Positions 19,864-27,994 of a stretch of 64,000 nucleotides of DNA are shown here, piece by piece. Position 1 is the stretch's first letter; each line of letters begins with the position of its first letter. Under the pieces are notes generated by a model. It ran no database searches and was not told the origin of the DNA. It saw nothing but the letters and a program-made list of their open reading frames with translations. The position numbers and the translations under genes are program-made. Source of the stretch: Lentibacter algarum (GTDB lineage: Bacteria > Pseudomonadota > Alphaproteobacteria > Rhodobacterales > Rhodobacteraceae); contig NZ_JAHKQI010000005.1 in assembly GCF_018860975.1 (NCBI RefSeq), forward strand, positions 186,001-250,000, read 5' to 3'.

Positions 19864-20994
19864 TTAAAGCGGGTCGATGTCGCCTTGAGCGCGGGTGCTG
19901 TGGAAGGCGCTTTCGAACTCGGCGAAAGTGCCGCTGGCGATGGCTTGGCGCATGCCTTCCATCAGGTCCTGATAGTAGTGCAGGTTGTGCCATGTGAGCA
20001 GCATCGAGGAGATGATTTCCTGACTGCGGAAGACGTGATGCAGGTAGGCACGGGAGTAGTTCTTGCAGGCAGGGCATGTGCAGTTTTCGTCGAGCGGGCG
20101 GGGGTCGTTCTGGTGACGTGCGTTCTTGATGTTGAGCACGCCGAGGCGGGTGAAGACCTGCCCGGTGCGGCCCGAGCGCGAAGGCAAGACGCAGTCCATC
20201 ATGTCGATGCCACGGGCAACTGCGCCGACGATGTCGTCAGGCTTGCCGACACCCATGAGGTAGCGCGGTTTGTCTGTTGGCAGCTGGTCGGGGGCGAAGT
20301 CGAGCACGTCGAACATCGCTTTTTGGCCCTCGCCGACGGCAAGCCCACCAACTGCGTAGCCCTCAAAGCCGATGTCTTTCAGCGCTTCGGCGGATTGGCT
20401 GCGCAGGTCCTGTTCAAGCCCACCTTGCTGGATGCCGAACAGAGCATAACCGGGGCGCTCGCCGAAAGCTGTGCGCGAGCGTTTGGCCCAACGCATGGAG
20501 AGTTCCATTGATTTGGCGATGTCGTCGCGGGATGCGGGCAGGGCGGGGCATTCGTCAAAGCACATCACGATGTCAGAGCCGAGGAGCTCTTGAATTTCCA
20601 TGCTGCGCTCGGGGCTGAGCATGTGTTTTGAGCCGTCGATGTGGCTTTTGAAAGCGACGCCTTCTTCGGTGAGTTTGCGCAAGGACGCCAGTGACATAAC
20701 CTGAAACCCGCCTGAGTCCGTCAGGATAGGGCGCTCCCAGTTCATGAACTTGTGGAGGCCACCGAGGGCGGCGATGCGTTCGGCTGTGGGGCGCAGCATC
20801 AAATGATAGGTGTTGCCAAGCAAGATGTCGGCGCCGGTTGCGCGCACGCTTTCCGGCATCATCGCTTTGACGGTTGCGGCTGTGCCGACAGGCATGAAGG
20901 CCGGCGTGCGGATCTCGCCACGCGGTGTGCTGATTGTGCCGGTGCGGGCCTTGCCTGACGTGCTGTCGAGCGAAAAGGAGAAGGGTTTTGTCAT
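19864..20994 (-). CDS. tgt: Queuine tRNA-ribosyltransferase (tRNA-guanine transglycosylase)
   Basis: The open frame reaches 21474, but ATG at 20994 ([14 protein letters not shown]) gives the family's usual length of 376 residues. The extra 160 upstream codons are low-complexity and run through the cycP gene on the other strand. Catalytic regions are visible: [11 protein letters not shown] with the first Asp, [14 protein letters not shown] with the nucleophile Asp, and the zinc ligands [16 protein letters not shown]. It swaps guanine 34 for a queuine precursor in tRNAs with GUN anticodons. Confidence 0.96.
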   Translation of the reverse strand: MTKPFSFSLDSTSGKARTGTISTPRGEIRTPAFMPVGTAATVKAMMPESVRATGADILLGNTYHLMLRPTAERIAALGGLHKFMNWERPILTDSGGFQVMSLASLRKLTEEGVAFKSHIDGSKHMLSPERSMEIQELLGSDIVMCFDECPALPASRDDIAKSMELSMRWAKRSRTAFGERPGYALFGIQQGGLEQDLRSQSAEALKDIGFEGYAVGGLAVGEGQKAMFDVLDFAPDQLPTDKPRYLMGVGKPDDIVGAVARGIDMMDCVLPSRSGRTGQVFTRLGVLNIKNARHQNDPRPLDENCTCPACKNYSRAYLHHVFRSQEIISSMLLTWHNLHYYQDLMEGMRQAIASGTFAEFESAFHSTRAQGDIDPL

Positions 20995-21124
20995 ATGATC
21001 GTCTTGGCGGAAAGACGCTGGTTTGCCAAGGTTAAAGCGTGCGTTCGGCGGGTTCACGTTCGTTTCATTTGCGCTATAGGCGCAGGCATGGCGTAATGGC
21101 GCGAGAAAACTACAGGAGAGAGCT

Positions 21125-21562
21125 ATGAAGAATATCATTGTAACATTGGCGGTTGGTGCGGCTTTGGCAACGGCGGCGATTGCGCATGAAGATGTGAAAA
21201 ACCCGACCGTGAAAGCGCGCATGGAGCTTATGGGCAAGGTTAAGGATGCCACGGGTGTTCTTGGTGGAATGGCCAAAGGCGAGATGGCGTTTGACGAGGC
21301 CAAGGCCACTGCCGCCAAGGCGGCTTTGGTTGAACATGCGGCGGCTATTCCGGCCGCGTTTAAGGCCAACGAGACTGACCCGAAATCAACGGCGAAGGCA
21401 GAGATATGGCTGAACTGGGCCGACTTTACCGAAAAAGCAGCGGCACTCGGAACGGCAGCAGAAGCTATGGACACTTCGGCGCAAGAGCAGCTTGGTGCTG
21501 GTATGGGCGGCGTTGGCGGAAGCTGTGCGGGGTGTCACAAGGTTTACCGCATCAAGAAGTGA
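21125..21562 (+). CDS. cycP: Cytochrome c' (periplasmic NO-binding haem protein)
   Basis: This 145-residue protein has a cleavable signal peptide (about residues 1-20, ending AAIA/HED) and a four-helix pattern. The single haem motif CAGCH sits almost at the C-terminus ([12 protein letters not shown]), which is diagnostic of cytochrome c'. Family members bind NO and protect against nitrosative stress. This suits its position 62 bp from the nitrite reductase genes, facing them tail to tail. ATG at 21125 follows AGGAGAG. A strong terminator follows. Confidence 0.92.
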   Translation: MKNIIVTLAVGAALATAAIAHEDVKNPTVKARMELMGKVKDATGVLGGMAKGEMAFDEAKATAAKAALVEHAAAIPAAFKANETDPKSTAKAEIWLNWADFTEKAAALGTAAEAMDTSAQEQLGAGMGGVGGSCAGCHKVYRIKK

Positions 21563-21588
21563 GCGCGCGCGGCGTTAATGTAAACTGT

Positions 21589-21619
21589 AAGGGGCTGTCT
21601 TGGCGGGCAGCCCCTTTTT
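21589..21619 (+). terminator. Intrinsic terminator of cycP
   Basis: A perfect 9-bp stem, AAGGGGCTG (21589-21597) with CAGCCCCTT (21608-21616), is followed by Ts. It lies between the convergent cycP and nirV stops; the T tract favours the plus strand. Confidence 0.88.
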
Positions 21620-21623
21620 GCGG

Positions 21624-22382
21624 TTAGCTAACGTCGGCAACCAGCCGCATGCCGAGGTGTGCGGGGGGCGCTCCGACGGCGCAACCGCCGCGAGCAGGAT
21701 CACGGATCAGATAGGACATAACCGCTTCGTGTTCTCCGCCCATGATGTAGGCAGGGCAGCGGGTGATGTCGATTTCTGCGCCTTGATCACTGGCGCCTGC
21801 ATAGCAGTCACTTGTCCATTCCCAGACATTTCCGCTGAGGTCTTGCACACCTGTTGAGGTGCTGGCGAAGGAACCACTTGGGCGCAGGGCGCGACTCGTG
21901 CGGTTGGCATCGGTGAGGTAGGTCGAGGCCCATGTGAGCGATGGGTCGGTGAAGATCGGATCGGGCTCTTCTGGCATGACTTCAGTTGCGAGTTCTTGCC
22001 ATTCGGCGGCTGTTGGCAAGCGCCAAGCGGTTTGCGAGCTGGCATTGATCCAGTTGAGATACTGCATGGCGTCAGGGTAGCTGATGCCTGTTGCGGGGTA
22101 ATCATCCTCGGCTTTCTGCGCAGGAATTTCGAGCGTGCATTTTCCAGCTCTATGGCAAGCTTGCCACTGTGCGACCGTGACTTCGCGGGTTTGCACCGCG
22201 AGTGTTCGGCCGTTTTTCAGGGTGACTTCCTGGGTTTGAAATCCGGGTGAAGCGACAGTATCGGGCCTAGACAGAAACAACGCGAACCCGACAAAGCAAG
22301 CGACCAAAGCTGCACCGACTGCCAGCGTTTTGACAGGAAAACTCGGGTTTTCTTTGGTCGCTTTCACTGGTTTAGACCTCAA
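21624..22382 (-). CDS. nirV: NirV, formylglycine-generating-enzyme-like protein of the nitrite reductase operon
   Basis: This 252-residue protein has one N-terminal membrane anchor (about residues 19-38) followed by a SUMF1/FGE-sulfatase fold. Its markers are [38 protein letters not shown] and, near the C-terminus, GMRLVAD. NirV is found beside nirK in many denitrifiers; its exact role is unresolved. The gene starts 11 bp inside the end of nirK, so it is translationally coupled and last in the pseudoazurin-nirK-nirV operon. Confidence 0.88.
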   Translation of the reverse strand: MRSKPVKATKENPSFPVKTLAVGAALVACFVGFALFLSRPDTVASPGFQTQEVTLKNGRTLAVQTREVTVAQWQACHRAGKCTLEIPAQKAEDDYPATGISYPDAMQYLNWINASSQTAWRLPTAAEWQELATEVMPEEPDPIFTDPSLTWASTYLTDANRTSRALRPSGSFASTSTGVQDLSGNVWEWTSDCYAGASDQGAEIDITRCPAYIMGGEHEAVMSYLIRDPARGGCAVGAPPAHLGMRLVADVS

Positions 22383-23589
22383 ACTCGCGTGGTGCGACGA
22401 CCTGTTCCATCAGCCCGTTGTCCCATTCGCCTTCAACAACAAAGTGAGCGGTTGCGCCAAGGAGGGCAGCTTCGATCAGGTTGTGATTGACGTAGGCGTA
22501 AACGCCGGGTTGCTCGAATGTATACATCGCGGCCATGGCGGTTCCGCCACGCACGAACCATGTTTCAACGCCAGTCAGAGGTGGGGTGCTGAAGGATGTT
22601 TCCCAAACAAAGTTGCCGTGTCCGCCGATAAGGTGTGGTCGGCTGTCGCGGTTGGCTTGGTTGTGGATCATCAGCACGGTTTCACCGACGTTGAACTTAA
22701 GCGCGTTCTCACCGGTGATCGCACCGACTGCGCCGTTGAAGACAGAGTGAGTCGGCTTCAGGGTGCGCATGGCGTCGAGGCTGTCGTTGTAGTCGTCGCC
22801 AGCGGCTTCATAGGTTTTGTAGGTGCCGTCATCGTCCATCGGCAGGTAATAGTCCTGCTCGCCGATATAGGCGATTTTGTCATACTTCAGCTGGTTGCCG
22901 TCTTTGTCTTTGAGGCCGTCGCGTGGGAGCACCATGACAGCGCCGTTCATGCCGTGGGCAACGTGATAAGGGATCATCGCGCCGCCGGGGGCACAGTGAT
23001 ACGTGAAGCAGCCGGGTTTGGTTGCTTTCCAGCGCAGCACGGTTTCTTCGCCGGGGTAGACGTGAGTAAGGCCACCGCCACCAAGCGCGCCTGTTGAGGC
23101 GTGAAAGTCGATGTTGTGCTCCATCTGGCTGTCAGCCGGGTTGCGAAGGGTGAGTTCAACCATGTCGCCTTCGTGACAGATGATCAGTGGGCCGGGCACA
23201 GAGCCGTTGTATGTGAGCGCCCAGACAGAGGCGCCGGTGTCTTCGTCGACGACCATCAGGCGCTCGCTGGTTTCCATTGTGATCTCGATGATCTTCGGGC
23301 CGCCTGTCGCGACTTGCTCATGCGCGGGCGCATGGGGCGGTGCGACGAGCTCTTGCTTGACGCGGGTGTAGCCTGACAAGTCAGCCGGTTTTGCTGTTGT
23401 GTCTTTCGCTTGCTTGGCTGCGGCTTTGTGCAGGTTGCTTGAAGCGAGGTTGGCTTTGTTCAGGCTCGGGCGGCGCGGTGCGGATGTGGCGGCAACGCCT
23501 GTCATCGCGGCGGCACCTGCGAGCAGAGAGCCGCGCAGCACATTGCGGCGGCTGGTTTTCATAAGGCCGGAGTTGATGAACTTTGTCAT
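22372..23589 (-). CDS. nirK: Copper-containing nitrite reductase NirK
   Basis: The 405-residue precursor has a Tat signal with the twin arginine at TSRRNVLRG. Two cupredoxin domains carry the copper ligands: HNIDFH for types 1 and 2, and [17 protein letters not shown] with the type 1 Cys, His and Met. It reduces nitrite to NO in the periplasm. ATG at 23589 is preceded by AAAGGAA; a downstream ATG at 23562 would still keep the twin arginine. It follows the pseudoazurin gene, its likely electron donor, by 54 bp and overlaps nirV. Confidence 0.95.
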   Translation of the reverse strand: MTKFINSGLMKTSRRNVLRGSLLAGAAAMTGVAATSAPRRPSLNKANLASSNLHKAAAKQAKDTTAKPADLSGYTRVKQELVAPPHAPAHEQVATGGPKIIEITMETSERLMVVDEDTGASVWALTYNGSVPGPLIICHEGDMVELTLRNPADSQMEHNIDFHASTGALGGGGLTHVYPGEETVLRWKATKPGCFTYHCAPGGAMIPYHVAHGMNGAVMVLPRDGLKDKDGNQLKYDKIAYIGEQDYYLPMDDDGTYKTYEAAGDDYNDSLDAMRTLKPTHSVFNGAVGAITGENALKFNVGETVLMIHNQANRDSRPHLIGGHGNFVWETSFSTPPLTGVETWFVRGGTAMAAMYTFEQPGVYAYVNHNLIEAALLGATAHFVVEGEWDNGLMEQVVAPREFEV

Positions 23590-23643
23590 AACGTGTTCCT
23601 TTGTTGGCTGGTTTGTTGAGTAAACTGGCTGACGTTGAGGGCT

Positions 23644-24075
23644 TTAGAGGCCGCTAAGCGCGTCTTCAAAGCGCTGTTTGGCTTTCTTGGGGATGCGTCC
23701 TTCAAGGAAGCTTTCCGGGGCGGTTTCTTCGTCGCCAACGGCGATGACCATCACCATGCCCATGGCAAAATGCGGCTTGCATTTGACGCCATAAAACCCG
23801 GGTTCGGTGAAGGTAACTTCGATTTCCTGATTGATCTTGCCTTTGAAGGTTTCAGCGCCTTCGGGCATCATGTCTTCGATTGACTCGGCGTTATGGCCTT
23901 TGTCGGAGGCGAGGAACTTGACGGTGTCGCCGGCCGCAACGCGCAGGCCTTGCGGTTCAAAGATCATCCGGCCGTCTTCACCTTTGTTGAGCATTTTGAC
24001 TTCAAATGTCTCGGCAAAAGCTGTGCCTGCGAGGGCAGTGATCACGGCGGCAGTTGTCATTAAGGTGCGGAACAT
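23644..24075 (-). CDS. Pseudoazurin (blue copper electron carrier)
   Basis: This 143-residue cupredoxin has a signal peptide (residues 1-21, ending AGTAFA). The four type 1 copper ligands are visible: His in KGHNAES, then Cys and His in VKCKPHF, and Met in GMVMVI. Pseudoazurin delivers electrons to NirK. It is the first gene of the operon, and an NnrR-type palindrome lies 64 bp upstream of its start, consistent with NO-controlled expression together with nirK and nirV. Confidence 0.92.
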   Translation of the reverse strand: MFRTLMTTAAVITALAGTAFAETFEVKMLNKGEDGRMIFEPQGLRVAAGDTVKFLASDKGHNAESIEDMMPEGAETFKGKINQEIEVTFTEPGFYGVKCKPHFAMGMVMVIAVGDEETAPESFLEGRIPKKAKQRFEDALSGL

Positions 24076-24138
24076 CTTGTTTCCTTTCAGTGTTCAAATT
24101 ATTTGAATTGATCTTATGCTGCATTGCCGCGAAAAACG

Positions 24139-24152
24139 TTGTGCAGGCGCAA
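24139..24152. promoter_or_regulatory. NnrR-type operator between pseudoazurin and nnrR
   Basis: TTGTG-CAGG-CGCAA matches TTGCG-N4-CGCAA with one mismatch. It lies 64 bp before the pseudoazurin start (minus strand) and 74 bp before the nnrR start (plus strand), so it could serve both. The perfect version is at 25187. Confidence 0.65.
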
Positions 24153-24225
24153 ACTTCGGGTTGTTGGCTAGCAGTCAGCGCGAAACTCCTTTAGACTTGT
24201 GTGAAGCGAACTGGGGGCAACGATT

Positions 24226-24915
24226 TTGCAATCACTTGACGAAAGCCTTTTGGCCCCTTTACCGCCGTTCTCGCAGCTTGAGCGAACGCAGATCAGAGAG
24301 ATTCTTGATCAGGCCAGCAGCAAGCGGCTTGATGCGGGCGTCGCGGTGTTTGAAGAGGGCGCTTCTGCCGAGAGGTTTTTTCTGCTGCTTGATGGCACAG
24401 TTCGCGTGATCAAAATAACGCCTGAAGGCGACCAAGTGACATCGCTGCATATTCCTGCGGGGCAGTTGTTCGGTATTGCGCCCGCGCTTGGACGCGACAC
24501 CTATCCGGCAACGGCGATCGCGGCATCTGAAGTGCTGTTTTTGTCATGGCCAGCGAGTGTTTGGGGCAAGTTTGTCGCTGACTATCCGGGGTTTGCCAGC
24601 GAAACATACAAGACCGTCGGCACAAGACTACAAGAGATGCACTCCCGCATTGTCGAGATGTCGACGCAGCATGTCGAGCAGCGCATTGCACGGGCTTTGC
24701 TGCGCTTGGTAAACCAATCCGGCAAGCGGGTTGGCGACGGCATCGAGATTGATTTTCCGATCACACGGCAGGACGTTTCAGAAATGTCGGGCACGACGCT
24801 GCACACGGTAAGCAGGCTGTTGAGTGCTTGGGAAAAGAACGGGCTGGTGAGCAGCAAGCGCAAGAAAATTGTGGTGACAGACCCACACCGGCTTGTTGTG
24901 TTGGGCGGAGCCTAG
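24226..24915 (+). CDS. nnrR: NnrR, Crp/Fnr-family nitric oxide-responsive activator
   Basis: This 229-residue protein has a cyclic-nucleotide-binding-like domain (about 15-125), a long dimer helix and a C-terminal Crp-type HTH (about 165-215, ITRQDVSEMSGTTLHTVSRLL). It lacks the N-terminal cysteine cluster of Fnr, so it should not sense oxygen by an Fe-S cluster. Position between nirK and nor supports the NO-sensor role. It uses a TTG start at 24226, preceded by GGGGG; no in-frame ATG gives a complete domain. Confidence 0.88.
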   Translation: MQSLDESLLAPLPPFSQLERTQIREILDQASSKRLDAGVAVFEEGASAERFFLLLDGTVRVIKITPEGDQVTSLHIPAGQLFGIAPALGRDTYPATAIAASEVLFLSWPASVWGKFVADYPGFASETYKTVGTRLQEMHSRIVEMSTQHVEQRIARALLRLVNQSGKRVGDGIEIDFPITRQDVSEMSGTTLHTVSRLLSAWEKNGLVSSKRKKIVVTDPHRLVVLGGA

Positions 24916-25125
24916 CTAGCTGTTGATGGCTTGATGCAGCTCGGCGCGGAAGCTGTCTTCATCGAGATTATACTCGATGCAAGCGTCGATAACAGTATGA
25001 AACGGCGCGATCATACACCCTACGCAAACCATGTTGTGACGCATGAAAACCGCGGTCGTAGCTGGCCAGCGAGACAGCAACGTGTCCAGCGGCAAATCAG
25101 GATCATCGAGGCAAATGCGGCTCAT
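24916..25125 (-). CDS. DUF1858 redox-disulfide domain protein
   Basis: This 69-residue protein consists of a single DUF1858 domain (LDTLLSRWPATTAVFMRHNM) with a CVGC motif at about residues 35-38. That motif could form a disulfide or bind a metal or cluster. The domain is found beside nitric oxide and hybrid-cluster protein genes. It is encoded opposite to its neighbours, abutting the nnrR stop without a gap, and its start faces norC across 137 bp that include the perfect NnrR palindrome. It could be co-regulated with nor. Confidence 0.8.
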   Translation of the reverse strand: MSRICLDDPDLPLDTLLSRWPATTAVFMRHNMVCVGCMIAPFHTVIDACIEYNLDEDSFRAELHQAINS

Positions 25126-25186
25126 GTCATGCTCCCTCGCGCTGAATGAAGTGCTGCCTGACTAAACCTCTCTATCGTTGTGAACG

Positions 25187-25200
25187 TTGCGCTTGCGCAA
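25187..25200. promoter_or_regulatory. Perfect NnrR-type operator upstream of norC
   Basis: TTGCG-CTTG-CGCAA is a perfect 14-bp palindrome. Its proximal edge is 62 bp from the norC ATG and its other edge 61 bp from the DUF1858 start. The placement mirrors the site before pseudoazurin. Confidence 0.75.
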
Positions 25201-25262
25201 ACTAGGTGGCGCTTGTGGCTGGTATTGGCTGTCTTGATTGCAAAACAATGGGAGGCTGAAGG

Positions 25263-25715
25263 ATGGCCGAATTCCTGACCAAGTCACGGGCGCGCAATAT
25301 TTTCTACGCAGGATCACTGTTCTTTGTGGTGGTCTTCATTGTGCTGACTGTGAATTCACACCGTTACGTTGTGAACGTTTCAACCGCCGGAATGCCGCTG
25401 AGTGAAGAAGTCATTCATGGCAAGGAAATCTGGGAGCGCCACTCTTGCATCAACTGTCACTCGCTGCACGGGGAGGGCGCTTACTTTGCGCCTGAGCTAG
25501 GCAATGTGATGACGCGTTGGGGCGTTATGGAAGACGCCGAGGACGCCGCGGACACGCTGCAAAGCTGGATGGAAAGCCAGCCAAGCGGCATTGAAGGGCG
25601 CCGGCAGATGCCGCTTTTCGAGCTCACGGATGAGGAAGTTCGGGCGCTGTCCGAGTTCCTGCGTTGGGCTGACCAAACCGACACACAGGGCTGGCCGCCC
25701 AATGACGCGGGTTAA
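25263..25715 (+). CDS. norC: Nitric oxide reductase cytochrome c subunit NorC
   Basis: This 150-residue protein has one N-terminal membrane helix (about 11-31) and a periplasmic c-type cytochrome domain with CINCH at about residues 62-66. A later Met in RRQMPLF probably serves as the sixth ligand. It passes electrons to NorB. GGAGG precedes ATG at 25263. The 123 bp before norB contain no further ORF and carry TAAGGAG as the norB ribosome site. Confidence 0.95.
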   Translation: MAEFLTKSRARNIFYAGSLFFVVVFIVLTVNSHRYVVNVSTAGMPLSEEVIHGKEIWERHSCINCHSLHGEGAYFAPELGNVMTRWGVMEDAEDAADTLQSWMESQPSGIEGRRQMPLFELTDEEVRALSEFLRWADQTDTQGWPPNDAG

Positions 25716-25838
25716 AGCATTTTGCATTCAATCTGGGCTACAGATTTGGTGCAAAACGCCCGCAACACTGGAAAGACGTGGGCCTTCTCCATTTTCCCTG
25801 ATTCAGGAAAAACGAAAAGGCTTTAAGGAGATATCGCT

Positions 25839-27188
25839 ATGAAATACCAAACTCAAAAAGTCGCATATGCCTACTTTGCTTGCGCAATGGCCCTCTTCGC
25901 CGTTCAGGTGCTTGGCGGGCTTGTCGCGGGGTGGATCTATGTTTCACCCAACTTCCTGGCCGAGCTGTTGCCGTTCAATATTATCCGGATGATTCACACC
26001 AATGCGCTGATCGTCTGGCTGCTCTTGGGTTTCTTTGGCGCGGCTTACTTTCTGGTGCCTGAAGAATCCGAGCGCGAGATTTACTCGGTCAAGCTGGCTT
26101 ACATTCAACTGGCGATCCTGATGATCGGAACGTTGGGCGCGGTTGGCTCCTACCTTGTCGGCATTCACGGCGGTCGCGAGTTTCTGGAGCAACCTTTGTG
26201 GGTCAAGTTCGGCATCCTTGTCGCGGCGCTGATCTTTTTGTTCAACATCTCGATGACGGTGCTGGCCGGCAAGAAAACCGCGATCACCAATGTGTTGTTG
26301 ATGGGCCTTTGGCTGCTCTCGCTTTTGTGGGTGTTTGCCTTCATCAACCCGAGCAACCTGAGCTTGGACAAGATGTATTGGTGGTTTGTTGTTCACCTTT
26401 GGGTCGAGGCGACGTGGGAGCTGGTTATGGCCGCGATCCTTGCGTTTATCCTGCTCAAACTCACCGGCGTTGACCGTGAAGTTGTTGAGAAATGGCTCTA
26501 CGTTATCGTCGCCACGGCGCTGTTCTCGGGAATTCTTGGCACGGGGCACCACTTCTACTGGATCGGCTTGCCGGGGTATTGGCAGTGGGTCGGGTCTATC
26601 TTCTCGACGTTTGAGGTGATCCCCTTCTTTCTGATGATGAGCTTTGCTTTTGTCATGGTCTGGAAGGGGCGCCGCAACCACCCCAACAAGGCGGCGCTAC
26701 TATGGTCGCTTGGCTCGTCAACCGTGGCCTTCTTCGGGGCGGGTGTCTGGGGCTTTTTGCACACGCTGCACGGGGTGAACTTTTACAGTCACGGCACGCA
26801 GATCACCGCCGCGCATGGGCACTTGTCGTTCTACGGTGCTTACGTGGCGATGAACCTTGCGATCATCACCTACGCGATGCCGATTTTGCGCAAGCGCGAG
26901 CCATACAACCAAGTGCTCAACATGGTCAGCTTTTGGCTGATGACGGGCGGCATGGCGTTTATGACCTTTGTGCTGACTTTTGCTGGCACCATCCAGACAC
27001 ACATGCAGCGCGTGGTTGGTGACTACTACATGGACGTGCAGGAAAGCCTGTCGATCTTTTACATGATGCGCTTTGGGGCAGGCCTTTGTGTTGTCATCGG
27101 TGCGCTGTTGTTTGCCTATGCAACCCTGGTCGTGCGCAAACGCGAGATCATTGAGCCAGGCCCTGCTAACCCTGTTGCGGGAGAGTGA
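25839..27188 (+). CDS. norB: Nitric oxide reductase catalytic subunit NorB
   Basis: This 449-residue integral membrane protein with about 12 helices belongs to the haem-copper oxidase superfamily. Ligand-bearing segments are visible: MIHTNALIVW for the low-spin haem, HLWVEATWELV with the Glu and His near the Fe-B site, GTGHHFYWIG, and HGHLSFYGAYVAMN. It reduces two NO to N2O without pumping protons. The length and lack of an N-terminal quinol-oxidase extension mark it as cNorB, matching the adjacent norC. Confidence 0.96.
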   Translation: MKYQTQKVAYAYFACAMALFAVQVLGGLVAGWIYVSPNFLAELLPFNIIRMIHTNALIVWLLLGFFGAAYFLVPEESEREIYSVKLAYIQLAILMIGTLGAVGSYLVGIHGGREFLEQPLWVKFGILVAALIFLFNISMTVLAGKKTAITNVLLMGLWLLSLLWVFAFINPSNLSLDKMYWWFVVHLWVEATWELVMAAILAFILLKLTGVDREVVEKWLYVIVATALFSGILGTGHHFYWIGLPGYWQWVGSIFSTFEVIPFFLMMSFAFVMVWKGRRNHPNKAALLWSLGSSTVAFFGAGVWGFLHTLHGVNFYSHGTQITAAHGHLSFYGAYVAMNLAIITYAMPILRKREPYNQVLNMVSFWLMTGGMAFMTFVLTFAGTIQTHMQRVVGDYYMDVQESLSIFYMMRFGAGLCVVIGALLFAYATLVVRKREIIEPGPANPVAGE

Positions 27189-27191
27189 GCC

Positions 27192-27989
27192 ATGAATGAC
27201 ATGAGCACAGTTGCGCCCATTCCGCATTACCATCCGACAGGGCAGGAATGCGTGCTGTTTGAAACCGCGCAAGCCATGCGTTTGCCCCTTCTTTTGAAGG
27301 GGCCGACGGGCTGCGGCAAGACGCGCTTTGTTGAACATATGGCCGCCAAGACGGGGCGCAAGCTTTACACTGTGGCTTGCCATGATGACCTCTCGGCAGC
27401 TGACCTCATAGGGCGCTACTTGCTCAAAGGCGGCGAGACCGAGTGGGTTGACGGGCCTTTGACGCGGGCGGTGCGCGAGGGGGCGATTTGCTACTTGGAT
27501 GAGATCGTTGAGGCGCGCAAAGACGTGACTGTGGTGTTGCACCCGCTCACCGACAACCGCCGCACCTTGATGATTGATCGCACCGGTGAAGAGCTGCAAG
27601 CGCCTGAGGGCTTTATGCTCGTGGCGTCTTACAACCCGGGATATCAGAACGTGCTCAAACGGCTCAAGCCTTCGACACGGCAGCGGTTTTTGTCGGCGAG
27701 TTTCGACTTTCCCAAAGCCGATATCGAGACTGATGTGATCGTGCAGGAGAGTGGCATTGATGCCGCGCGTGCTGCGGGGCTTGTGCGGCTAGGCGGAGCG
27801 ATCCGGCGGCTTTCGGGGATGGACCTGGAGGAGGGTGTTTCGACCCGTTTGCTGATTTATGCGGCGGTGCTGATCAACTCTGGCATGTCGTTTGAAAACG
27901 CCATCGAAGCGGCGGTGATCGAGCCTTTGAGTGATGACGCTGACATCCAACAAGCGCTGCGCGACCTTGTCGCTGTGACCTTCGGGTAA
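27192..27989 (+). CDS. norQ: NorQ, MoxR-type AAA+ ATPase for NO reductase maturation
   Basis: This 265-residue AAA+ protein has Walker A GPTGCGKTRF (about residues 37-46) and Walker B ICYLDEIVEA (about 98-107), followed by an arginine-finger region (KRLKPSTRQRF). NorQ works with NorD as a chaperone that inserts the iron cofactor of NorB. It starts 3 bp after the norB stop and is followed 5 bp later by norD, so all four nor genes form one operon. Confidence 0.93.
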   Translation: MNDMSTVAPIPHYHPTGQECVLFETAQAMRLPLLLKGPTGCGKTRFVEHMAAKTGRKLYTVACHDDLSAADLIGRYLLKGGETEWVDGPLTRAVREGAICYLDEIVEARKDVTVVLHPLTDNRRTLMIDRTGEELQAPEGFMLVASYNPGYQNVLKRLKPSTRQRFLSASFDFPKADIETDVIVQESGIDAARAAGLVRLGGAIRRLSGMDLEEGVSTRLLIYAAVLINSGMSFENAIEAAVIEPLSDDADIQQALRDLVAVTFG

Positions 27990-27994
27990 GCGCT

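Noticed and set aside
21070-21084. Inverted repeat TGCGC-TATAG-GCGCA before cycP as an NnrR site
   Set aside because: Half-sites are too far apart compared with TTGCG-N4-CGCAA, so it does not fit the two better sites.
20995-21474. Upstream 160-codon extension of the tgt ORF
   Set aside because: It is not conserved in Tgt, is low-complexity Ala/Ser, and lies antisense to cycP.
24093-24107. Palindrome TTCAAATTATTTGAA upstream of pseudoazurin as an Fnr box
   Set aside because: It lacks the TTGAT-N4-ATCAA pattern; it may be part of the promoter or chance AT-rich symmetry.
26718-27599. Long minus-strand ORF (293 codons) across norB-norQ
   Set aside because: It is antisense to two clear genes and its translation is rich in His/Arg with no recognisable domain; a shadow of GC-rich coding.
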